7,007 nucleotides of DNA from Caryophanales bacterium UBA6259. Lineage in GTDB: Bacteria > Bacillota > Bacilli > Tepidibacillales > Tepidibacillaceae. The stretch's first letter is position 1, and each line of letters opens with the position of its first letter. Where the stretch lies: assembly GCA_002441135.1 (NCBI GenBank), contig DJVJ01000054.1:1-7007 (forward strand), read 5' to 3'. Of the stretch, positions 1 through 5,161 are shown piece by piece. The notes beneath the pieces are model-generated. The model saw only the letters and a list, made by a program, of their open reading frames with translations. It was not told where the DNA came from and did not search any database. The position numbers and the translations under genes are program-made.

Positions 1-2
1 TT

Positions 3-21
3 TGCGCCCATGCTGGGCGCA
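3..21. repeat. Perfect GC-rich hairpin at left edge
   Basis: Positions 3-10 (TGCGCCCA) and 14-21 (TGGGCGCA) form a perfect 8-bp inverted repeat around a 3-base loop. It lies just beyond the crh terminator in the direction of transcription. On the minus strand the stem is followed by AAA and then the window ends, so no T-run is visible. It may be a second back-up hairpin, part of an element belonging to the next gene, or a dispersed palindrome. The structure is certain, the role is not. Confidence 0.5.
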
Positions 22-23
22 CA

Positions 24-52
24 TACAAAAAGCTGTGTTTTTGCACAGCTTT
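24..52 (-). terminator. Rho-independent terminator after crh
   Basis: Positions 29-37 and 44-52 form a perfect 9-bp stem (AAAGCTGTG/CACAGCTTT) with a 6-base loop. Read on the minus strand, the stem ends in CTTTTTG, a short T-run, as expected for an intrinsic terminator. It lies 46 bases past the crh stop codon and probably ends the whole yvcI-rapZ-yvcK-whiA-crh transcript. Confidence 0.8.
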
Positions 53-84
53 AAAACAATAAAGTATAAGGATAAAGGAAAAAA

Positions 85-98
85 TGAAAACGTTTTAA
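85..98. promoter_or_regulatory. cre-like box (candidate CcpA site)
   Basis: TGAAAACGTTTTAA contains the 10-bp perfect palindrome AAAACGTTTT. It agrees with the Bacillus catabolite-responsive element consensus TGWAARCGYTWNCW at 13 of 14 positions; the miss is A for C at position 13. It directly abuts the crh stop codon, between that gene and its terminator. CcpA, with HPr-Ser-P or Crh-Ser-P as corepressor, binds such boxes. A box downstream of a gene could act as a roadblock, serve a neighbour left of the window, or be chance. Confidence 0.4.
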
Positions 99-356
99 TT
101 ATTCCGATTTACTTAAAAGAGCAGATAAGCTAATAACTGCTTGCTCCTCATCATTTCCATCAGCAATAATAGTTAACTCAGAGCCAGGGTTAATCGCTAA
201 GCTCATAATTCCCATAATACTTTTAGCATTCACCTTTTTCTCATCTTTTTCTACAAATATATCAGCAGAAAATTTATTTGCTTCCTGAACGAACAATGCA
301 GCTGGTCTAGCGTGTAATCCGTTTTTCAATTTAACTGTAACTATTTTTTTTATCAT
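99..356 (-). CDS. crh: HPr family protein at the crh position, with His15 and Ser46
   Basis: This 85-residue protein has the full length and motifs of the HPr/Crh family. The active-site loop GLHARPA spans residues 13-19 with His15, and the regulatory-site motif KSIMGIMSL begins at residue 45 with Ser46. In B. subtilis, Crh from this same locus (after whiA) has Gln15, so it cannot accept phosphate from PTS enzyme I and acts only as a Ser46-phosphorylated CcpA corepressor. Here both phosphorylation sites are present, so it could be a true phosphocarrier, a regulator or both. The symbol rests on position and on similarity outside residue 15. The ATG has GGGGGAG five bases upstream. The gene follows whiA after 75 bases, has its own candidate promoter, and is followed by a cre-like box and a terminator. 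HPr family is near certain; Crh versus HPr is open. Confidence 0.93.
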   Translation of the reverse strand: MIKKIVTVKLKNGLHARPAALFVQEANKFSADIFVEKDEKKVNAKSIMGIMSLAINPGSELTIIADGNDEEQAVISLSALLSKSE

Positions 357-391
357 GTTTGCTCCCCCTGCTCTAGCGTTATTTTTATAAT

Positions 392-400
392 ATTATACCA
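392..400 (-). promoter_or_regulatory. Candidate extended -10 promoter for crh
   Basis: On the minus strand the whiA-crh gap contains TGGTATAAT, a perfect -10 hexamer (392-397) preceded by the extended -10 TGN motif (398-400). No good -35 is present: the T-rich stretch about 15-17 bases upstream gives only partial matches. Transcription would start near 385, leaving a leader of about 29 bases before the crh ATG. With no terminator visible after whiA, crh may be made both by read-through and from this promoter. Confidence 0.5.
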
Positions 401-431
401 TCATTTTACAAAAACAAAAGATTTAATTGAA

Positions 432-1367
432 TTATTTTCTAAGTTTGCTCGCAATTTCATCGATTTTTTTTAGTCGATGGTTTACTCCTGACTTGCTCAC
501 TTTACCACTTGTAATACTTTCCCCTAATTCACTTAAGTTATATTCTGGGTTTCTTAAACGAGCCTCTGCTACATCTTTAAGTTTTGGTGGTAGATTGTCT
601 AAACCAATCTGCTCATCGATTAATCGAATATTTTCAATTTGTCTCATTGCTGCACCAATTGTCTTATTCAAGTTTGCAGTTTCACAGTTTACTAATCGAT
701 TCACTGAATTACGCATATCTTTAACAATTCTTACGTCTTCAAATTTAAATAATGCCTGATGGGCCCCAATAATACTCAAAAACTCTGTAATTTTTTCGCT
801 TTCCTTAATATACATAAAATAGCCTTTTTTTCGCTCTTTCCACTTCGTATTGAGATCAAATTCATTTGCCAAATTCGTTAAATCCTCAATATGCTCTTGG
901 TCATTAGAGGCTATTTCCAAGTGATAGGATGAGCTTTCTGGGTTATTTATTGAGCCACCTGCTAAAAAAGCTCCTCGAAGATAGGCACGTTTACAGCATT
1001 CATTATGAATAATCGACTTTTTAATTCCTGAATAAAAGGAAAACTGACCGTCCTCTAGCAGATTAAGCTCTTTTAAAATATCCTCTACTTTAAGTGGTAT
1101 GCGCACAACATAAATATTATTCTTTTTTAATCTCATTTTCTTACGTACAATAAGTTCTGCATTAATTTGAAATAATTGTTTTGTTAAGGTAAATATTTTT
1201 CTAGCAATAGCTGCATTTTCTGTTAATACATCTAATTTTAATCGTTGATTACTTAATTGAACAGTTCCATTCATTTTAATTAATGCAGACAATTCGGCAG
1301 TTAAACAACATGTTTCATTACCAAAAATATGTGTTAGCTCTTTTTTTGTCTCTGCAGCAAACGACAT
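432..1367 (-). CDS. whiA: DNA-binding protein WhiA
   Basis: This 311-residue protein matches the usual WhiA length (316 in B. subtilis, from memory). Seen in the sequence: the N-terminal start MSFAAETKKELT, the segment RKKMRLKKNN near 75-84, a LAGLIDADG-like motif RGAFLAGGSINNP at 131-143, the conserved block EDVRIVKDMRNSVNRLVNC at 210-228, and a C-terminal helix-turn-helix around 276-305 (SELGESITSGKVSKSGVNHRLKKIDEI). WhiA combines a homing-endonuclease-like fold lacking nuclease activity with a DNA-binding HTH. It controls sporulation genes in Streptomyces and affects division and chromosome segregation in B. subtilis. The ATG has a strong TGAGGTG ribosome binding site six bases upstream. 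It follows yvcK after 18 bases, so co-transcription is likely. Residues 100-125 and 154-178 look variable compared with remembered Bacillus sequences, while the core motifs are intact. Confidence 0.97.
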   Translation of the reverse strand: MSFAAETKKELTHIFGNETCCLTAELSALIKMNGTVQLSNQRLKLDVLTENAAIARKIFTLTKQLFQINAELIVRKKMRLKKNNIYVVRIPLKVEDILKELNLLEDGQFSFYSGIKKSIIHNECCKRAYLRGAFLAGGSINNPESSSYHLEIASNDQEHIEDLTNLANEFDLNTKWKERKKGYFMYIKESEKITEFLSIIGAHQALFKFEDVRIVKDMRNSVNRLVNCETANLNKTIGAAMRQIENIRLIDEQIGLDNLPPKLKDVAEARLRNPEYNLSELGESITSGKVSKSGVNHRLKKIDEIASKLRK

Positions 1368-1385
1368 CTAAAACACCTCAATTTT

Positions 1386-2363
1386 CTATACCAATCCCAT
1401 TATAATACTAATAATCTTTTCACTTAATTTTTTAGGATCATGTCTTAGGTACGTATGATAGGTTAAAAAACGATCAGCGATCACTTGATAGCCTAGCTGA
1501 TCTAATTTTTCAATATCCGGCTTTACGGGATTTGCTCCCTTATCACGATATTGTTTTATTATTCCTGGTTCTACTTCTTCTTGATTTACAACGACAATAT
1601 CAATAAAAGTTCTTCCAATATGGTCTTCTATTGCTTTGATATGGTCAATTACTGTAAAATCATCCGTTTCTCCAGGCTGTGTCATCACATTTGCTATATA
1701 TATTTTCTTCCCTTTGGCTGTTAAAACTGCCTCTTTTATACCAGATACCAATAGATTCGGAATAATACTTGTATATAAACTGCCTGGGCCAATAATGATG
1801 GCATCTGCTTGAAGAATGCTTTCCACCGCCTCATCTAATGCCTCAATCTCAGTTGGCTCTAAAAAAACTCTTTTAATCTTTTTACCAACCTTTGGAATAT
1901 TAGATTCACCTGTAACAATGGTTCCATCTTCAAACTCTGCAGTCAAATTAACTGTTTGAAGACTAGCAGGTAAAACGCTTCCTTTTACAGCCAAAACTCG
2001 ACTAAGCTCTTTAATTGCAGAAACAAAGTCACCTGTAATTTCCTGCATGGCCGCAATTAAAAGATTACCTAAATTATGGCCTGCTAATCCTTCTCCTTGT
2101 GTAAAACGGTGCTGAAGCACCATCTCCAGAAGAGGTTCAGTATCTGCCAAAGAAATAATTACATTACGAATATCACCCGGTGGAAGCATATTCAGTTCTG
2201 TTCTTAATATGCCAGAGCTTCCCCCATCGTCAGCAACAGTTACAATTGCTGTTAAATCTAAGTCATACTTCTTTAAACCACGTAGCATAACGGACAATCC
2301 CGTTCCGCCACCAATAACTACTATCTTAGGCATGTTTGCTTTCTTACCTGATTTATTACTCAT
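1386..2363 (-). CDS. yvcK: YvcK/GlmR gluconeogenesis factor (CofD-like UDP-sugar-binding protein)
   Basis: This 325-residue protein has the signature motifs of the YvcK (GlmR, MgfK) branch of the CofD-like family: the nucleotide loop VVIGGGTGLSV at 15-25, VADDGGSSG at 43-51, PPGDIRNV at 61-68, GHNLGNLL at 95-102, GPGSLYTSI at 192-200 and NVMTQPGET at 225-233. In B. subtilis YvcK is needed for normal shape and growth on gluconeogenic carbon sources, binds UDP-GlcNAc, and stimulates the glucosamine-6-phosphate synthase GlmS. It is cytosolic and not expected to be an enzyme. The chosen ATG has AGGGA five bases upstream. An internal ATG at residue 11 has only a poorly spaced ribosome binding site. 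The gene begins 11 bases after the rapZ stop, and the spacing to rapZ and whiA implies one transcript. The family is certain; the fine regulatory role is inferred from B. subtilis. Confidence 0.96.
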   Translation of the reverse strand: MSNKSGKKANMPKIVVIGGGTGLSVMLRGLKKYDLDLTAIVTVADDGGSSGILRTELNMLPPGDIRNVIISLADTEPLLEMVLQHRFTQGEGLAGHNLGNLLIAAMQEITGDFVSAIKELSRVLAVKGSVLPASLQTVNLTAEFEDGTIVTGESNIPKVGKKIKRVFLEPTEIEALDEAVESILQADAIIIGPGSLYTSIIPNLLVSGIKEAVLTAKGKKIYIANVMTQPGETDDFTVIDHIKAIEDHIGRTFIDIVVVNQEEVEPGIIKQYRDKGANPVKPDIEKLDQLGYQVIADRFLTYHTYLRHDPKKLSEKIISIIMGLV

Positions 2364-2374
2364 TTTGTTCCCTA

Positions 2375-3253
2375 CTATCTATCTTTTTTAATGTCTCTAT
2401 GGTTAATAGTAACATTCCAGCCCTGTTTCAGGGTATTGCCAATATATTCCGCTAATGCAACTGAACGATGTTTTCCTCCAGTACATCCAATCGCAATAAC
2501 TAGCTGACTTTTTCCTTCTGTTTGATACTTCGGTACTAAATAGGTAATAAAATCCTCTAATTTCTCTACGAATTCTTTTGTTTCTTCCCACTTCATCACA
2601 TAATCATAGACACTTTGATCTTTCCCTGTTAAAGGCCTTAAAGAATCTACATAATGTGGGTTCGCTAAAAAACGTACATCAAAAACTAAATCAGCATCAA
2701 TAGGTAGCCCATATTTAAAACCAAAAGACATCACATGTACCGATAAATGACCTTTTTGATCTAAGTCCGCAAAGTTCTCAATAATTTTTTCTTTTAATTG
2801 AACTGGTTTAAGCTGGCTCGTATCAATAATTAAGTTCGCTTTTCCTTTAATCTCATCTAGTAATTTTCTCTCTTGCATTATTCCATCAAACGGAGATCCC
2901 TCTGCGGATAATGGGTGTCGTCTTCTTGTTTCTTTATATCTTCTAACTAAAGATTCATCATTGGCATCTAAAAAGAGGATATGGTAGCGAAGATTTTCTA
3001 TTTTGTCTAGCATTGCTAAAGAATCTGATAAGGATTCAAAAAATTCTCTTCCTCTCAAATCAACCACTAGAGCAGAACGATTGGTTTTGCCACCAGATTG
3101 AGTCATTAATTCTACAAACTTTGGAATTAAGACAGGAGGCAAATTATCTACGCAAAAAAAACCTTGATCTTCTAAGCTTTGAATCGCAACAGTTTTACCA
3201 GCACCTGACATCCCAGATATAATTACTAAATGCAGTGGTCGAGAATCAGACAT
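2375..3253 (-). CDS. rapZ: RapZ/YvcJ family nucleotide-binding protein
   Basis: This 292-residue protein has the typical length of the RapZ (YvcJ) family. The N-terminal domain carries a Walker A loop GMSGAGKT at 14-21 and a Walker B-like strand ending VVDLRG at 63-68. The C-terminal domain carries FGFKYGLPIDADLVFDVRF at 177-195, NPHYV at 198-202 and the basic GCTGGKHRSV loop at 256-265. In E. coli RapZ binds the small RNA GlmZ and senses glucosamine-6-phosphate. B. subtilis YvcJ hydrolyses GTP and is functionally tied to neighbouring YvcK; Bacillales have no known GlmZ. The ATG has AAAGGTG about ten bases upstream. It lies 19 bases after the Nudix gene and 11 before yvcK, so amino-sugar control is the most likely shared theme. 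No key motif is missing. Confidence 0.96.
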   Translation of the reverse strand: MSDSRPLHLVIISGMSGAGKTVAIQSLEDQGFFCVDNLPPVLIPKFVELMTQSGGKTNRSALVVDLRGREFFESLSDSLAMLDKIENLRYHILFLDANDESLVRRYKETRRRHPLSAEGSPFDGIMQERKLLDEIKGKANLIIDTSQLKPVQLKEKIIENFADLDQKGHLSVHVMSFGFKYGLPIDADLVFDVRFLANPHYVDSLRPLTGKDQSVYDYVMKWEETKEFVEKLEDFITYLVPKYQTEGKSQLVIAIGCTGGKHRSVALAEYIGNTLKQGWNVTINHRDIKKDR

Positions 3254-3272
3254 AGTTATAACACACCTTTTT

Positions 3273-3788
3273 TTAAATTTGTATCGTCGTTGGTATCATC
3301 GTTGCTATCGTTGAATCAACTTTCTTATCTTGATCAATATAATAAGAAATTAACTCATAATCCGGGGTATAGAAAAAAGTACCTGAAATAAGGCCATCTG
3401 AATGAGGATCTAGAATATGTTCTAAGTAGATGTTATCCCCCTTGGCTTTTGGTAGAGCAGCAATCTGAGAGATATCCTGCCACTGTAAAATACCTTCATG
3501 AGAATAAGGGGTAAGCTGGCCATCAAAATCGGTGGCGTGGAAGGTAAACATCATCCATTCCTCAATCACTAATTCTTGATCCTTTACAACAATTGTAAAT
3601 ATTCCTCTGAGCTCAGGATTTTTTATATTTAAATTTGTTTCTTCATAAAATTCTCTTTGAATGGTTCTAGCAACACTTTCAGTAGATTCCATTTTGCCAC
3701 CTGGCACAACCCACCAGCCGAACCTTGGCTTCTGAAGCATCAGAACTTGATTCCCATTTTGCAAAACACAATTGGCTACTCGTTTCAA
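3273..3788 (-). CDS. yvcI: Nudix hydrolase (YvcI-like), probable TTG start
   Basis: First gene of the yvcI-rapZ-yvcK-whiA cluster, 171 residues from the chosen start. The Nudix box lies at 31-53 (G-x5-E-x7-REFYEETNL) and keeps the metal-binding REXXEE core, so it should hydrolyse a nucleoside diphosphate linked to another group. The family is often annotated as an 8-oxo-dGTPase (MutT-like), but the substrate cannot be read from sequence. The box has Asn where the consensus has Gly before its last hydrophobic residue. A longer reading from a GTG at 3797 adds three residues, but that GTG lies inside the GAGGTG ribosome binding site (3795-3800). The TTG at 3788 sits six bases beyond that site and is preferred. 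The stop is 19 bases before rapZ. Downstream of trxB but cut off from it by two hairpins, it has its own candidate promoter. Confidence 0.92.
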   Translation of the reverse strand: MKRVANCVLQNGNQVLMLQKPRFGWWVVPGGKMESTESVARTIQREFYEETNLNIKNPELRGIFTIVVKDQELVIEEWMMFTFHATDFDGQLTPYSHEGILQWQDISQIAALPKAKGDNIYLEHILDPHSDGLISGTFFYTPDYELISYYIDQDKKVDSTIATMIPTTIQI

Positions 3789-3794
3789 CAGATT

Positions 3795-3800
3795 CACCTC
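3795..3800 (-). promoter_or_regulatory. Ribosome binding site that decides the yvcI start
   Basis: The minus strand reads GAGGTG, a strong Shine-Dalgarno match. It overlaps the in-frame GTG at 3797 and lies six bases upstream of the in-frame TTG at 3786-3788. This spacing supports TTG as the real initiation codon. Confidence 0.7.
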
Positions 3801-3827
3801 TGACTAAAAAAATCGCAATCATCATTT

Positions 3828-3855
3828 ATTATATTATCAGTTTTCGAAATCAAAC
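3828..3855 (-). promoter_or_regulatory. Candidate promoter of the yvcI-rapZ-yvcK-whiA operon
   Basis: A perfect TATAAT lies at 3828-3833 on the minus strand. Sixteen bases upstream is GTTTGA (3850-3855), a poor -35. An overlapping GATAAT at 3833-3838 is an alternative -10. The region sits between the trxB terminators and the yvcI start, where the operon promoter is expected, and begins directly after the T-run of the second hairpin. The -10 is convincing; the -35 is weak. Confidence 0.45.
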
Positions 3856-3858
3856 ACA

Positions 3859-3890
3859 AAAAATTTGGCATGACGCGAATCGCCATGCCA
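3859..3890 (-). terminator. Terminator downstream of trxB (second of two hairpins)
   Basis: TGGCATG (3866-3872) pairs with CATGCCA (3884-3890). Inside, GCG (3875-3877) pairs with CGC (3881-3883) around an AAT loop, leaving a two-base bulge. On the minus strand the stem is followed by AATTTTTTGTG, a good T-run. This closes trxB transcription and insulates the yvcI operon. Confidence 0.8.
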
Positions 3891-3905
3891 GAAAATTTTA
3901 TATAA

Positions 3906-3943
3906 ATATGGGGGTCAATTTATAGCTATTATAACCCCCATAT
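3906..3943 (-). terminator. First hairpin downstream of trxB
   Basis: ATATGGGGGT (3906-3915) and ACCCCCATAT (3934-3943) form a perfect 10-bp stem with an 18-base A/T-rich loop that includes the palindrome ATAGCTAT. On the minus strand it is followed by TTATAAAATTTT, which is A/U-rich but not a clean U-run. It may be a weak terminator, a 3'-end stabiliser of the trxB message, or a DNA site. It lies 67 bases past the trxB stop. Confidence 0.5.
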
Positions 3944-4010
3944 ATTTCAGCTATATTACAGAAGTATTAAGAATTTGTTAAAACTCAATATTTTATCTTA
4001 GTTAGCAGGT

Positions 4011-4949
4011 TTATTTTGCTTCGTCTTCTAAGCTTTCAATATAATGCTGAGCTGCCATTGCTGCAATACTTCCATCACCAGTTGCTGTTACTACCTGACG
4101 AAGTGTTTTTTCACGAACATCGCCAGCTGCAAAGATTCCTGGTACTTTAGTTTCCATATTTTCATTGGTTAGAATGTAACCTTCTTCGTTTGTAATTCCT
4201 AAACCATCAACCGCACTGCTTAATGGATCCATTCCAACATAGATAAAAACACCTTGGCACTCATATGTGGATTCTTCACCAGTTTTTTTGTTTTTAATGC
4301 GTACACCTTCTACGCGATTCTCACCAACAATTTCTTCCACTGTTGTATCCCAAATGAACTCCATTTTTTCATTTTTAAAAGCACGATCCTGAAGAATCTT
4401 TTGTGCTCTTAATTGGTCACGACGGTGAATAATGGTTACCTTAGAAGCGTATTTGGTTAAGAAAACCGCTTCTTCAACTGCAGAGTCTCCTCCACCAACA
4501 ACGACAAGCTCTTTATTTTTAAAGAATGCACCATCACATACTGCACAATAGGATACACCCCGACCAGAAAGCTCTTTTTCACCAGGAACTCCTAGTAAGC
4601 GGTGCTCTGCACCTGTTGCCACAATAATCGCTTTTGCCTTATATTCTTTACCACCAGCAATAATTGTTTTATATGGCGTACCATCCTCAATTTTTTGAAC
4701 ATCGCCATAAGCATATTCAGTTCCAAATTTTTTAGCATGCTCCAACATTTTATTGGATAAATCTGGTCCTAAAATGCTTTCATATCCTGGGTAGTTTTCA
4801 ATTTCCTCTGTGTTGGCCATTTGACCACCTGGGATTCCTCTTTCAATCATCACAGTAGATAAATTTGCACGAGAAGTATATACCGCTGCTGTCATTCCTG
4901 CAGGACCTGCACCAATAATTACTACATCATATACTTTTGCTTCACTCAT
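4011..4949 (-). CDS. trxB: Thioredoxin-disulfide reductase
   Basis: This 312-residue protein has the usual length of the low-molecular-weight, bacterial-type thioredoxin reductase. Domains: an N-terminal FAD-binding part with GAGPAG at 13-18 and IPGGQM near 39-44; the inserted NADPH domain with redox-active CAVC at 135-138, GGGDSA at 152-157 and HRR at 175-177; and a C-terminal FAD-binding motif GIFAAGDVR at 271-279. It passes electrons from NADPH through FAD and the CAVC disulfide to thioredoxin in the cytosol. The start ATG has a strong AGGAGG (4958-4963) eight bases upstream. It is probably monocistronic, with a promoter at 5028-5056, a strong terminator of the upstream gene before it and two hairpins after it. 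In B. subtilis trxB is activated by Spx; the Spx-type element is not obvious here, but a different inverted repeat touches the -35. Confidence 0.98.
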   Translation of the reverse strand: MSEAKVYDVVIIGAGPAGMTAAVYTSRANLSTVMIERGIPGGQMANTEEIENYPGYESILGPDLSNKMLEHAKKFGTEYAYGDVQKIEDGTPYKTIIAGGKEYKAKAIIVATGAEHRLLGVPGEKELSGRGVSYCAVCDGAFFKNKELVVVGGGDSAVEEAVFLTKYASKVTIIHRRDQLRAQKILQDRAFKNEKMEFIWDTTVEEIVGENRVEGVRIKNKKTGEESTYECQGVFIYVGMDPLSSAVDGLGITNEEGYILTNENMETKVPGIFAAGDVREKTLRQVVTATGDGSIAAMAAQHYIESLEDEAK

Positions 4950-5027
4950 AGATAAAACCTCCTAAAATCTTATATATAAACATATTAAATGTATGCTTAC
5001 TAGCACCAATATTAAATCACAATTATA

Positions 5028-5056
5028 ATAATACCTATTTTACCCCATTTTGTCGA
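5028..5056 (-). promoter_or_regulatory. Sigma-A-type promoter of trxB
   Basis: On the minus strand TCGACA (5051-5056, five of six to TTGACA) and TATTAT (5028-5033, five of six to TATAAT) are separated by the ideal 17 bases. Transcription would start near 5021, giving a leader of about 71 bases that ends in the AGGAGG of trxB. This is the best promoter in the window. The leader shows no obvious riboswitch or attenuator. Confidence 0.75.
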
Positions 5057-5057
5057 G

Positions 5058-5071
5058 TACCCTCTGGGGTA
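5058..5071. promoter_or_regulatory. TACCC-N4-GGGTA inverted repeat next to the trxB -35 box
   Basis: TACCC (5058-5062) and GGGTA (5067-5071) are a perfect 5-bp inverted repeat with a 4-base centre, one base upstream of the trxB -35. A further TACCCC on the plus strand at 5041-5046 lies in the promoter spacer and can also match GGGGTA at 5066-5071. As I recall, TACCC/GGGTA half-sites with a short centre are typical of operators of the CsoR/CstR family, which sense copper or reactive sulfur. No regulator gene is nearby, so this is a candidate operator only. Confidence 0.4.
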
Positions 5072-5111
5072 TAAAGTGAAAGTGCTAACTTCGACACTCT
5101 CTATTATCATA

Positions 5112-5153
5112 TGAAAAAAAATAAAAGCCATACATTTCAAGATGGCTTTTATT
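5112..5153 (-). terminator. Strong terminator of the TPR protein gene
   Basis: AATAAAAGCCAT (5120-5131) and ATGGCTTTTATT (5142-5153) form a perfect 12-bp stem with a 10-base loop. On the minus strand the 3' arm runs into a long T-rich tail. It begins eight bases after the TPR gene stop and separates that gene from trxB. The stem is symmetric enough to stop plus-strand transcription too, although no plus-strand gene is present. Confidence 0.9.
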
Positions 5154-5161
5154 ACTGTTGT

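Noticed and set aside
385..399. PerR-box-like TTATAATATTATA upstream of crh
   Set aside because: The two halves lack the one-base spacer of PerR boxes, and the sequence is explained by the -10 region.
427..759. Open frame on the plus strand inside whiA
   Set aside because: It is antisense to a clear WhiA gene and has no recognisable motif, so it is a shadow.
2209..2391. Plus-strand open frame across the yvcK start
   Set aside because: It lies opposite the conserved N-terminal motifs of YvcK, and I see no supporting domain.
2403..2591. Second minus-strand frame inside rapZ
   Set aside because: It overlaps the conserved RapZ C-terminal coding sequence in another frame, and the translation is low-complexity and unlike any family.
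3725..3925. Plus-strand open frame running from the Nudix gene into the hairpin region
   Set aside because: It is half antisense to yvcI and half in terminator and promoter sequence, with no sign of a protein family.
3917..3943. Nine-codon mini-ORF on the minus strand within the first hairpin after trxB
   Set aside because: There is no ribosome binding site, and it lies wholly inside a structured untranslated stretch.
5014..5030. PerR/Fur-like box near the trxB -10
   Set aside because: TTATAAT is present, but the second half-site matches at only about three of seven positions, so it is best explained as an A/T-rich promoter.
5083..5086. AGCA motif upstream of trxB as an Spx contact site
   Set aside because: It would lie about 62-65 bases upstream of the predicted start, not near -44 as in known Spx promoters.
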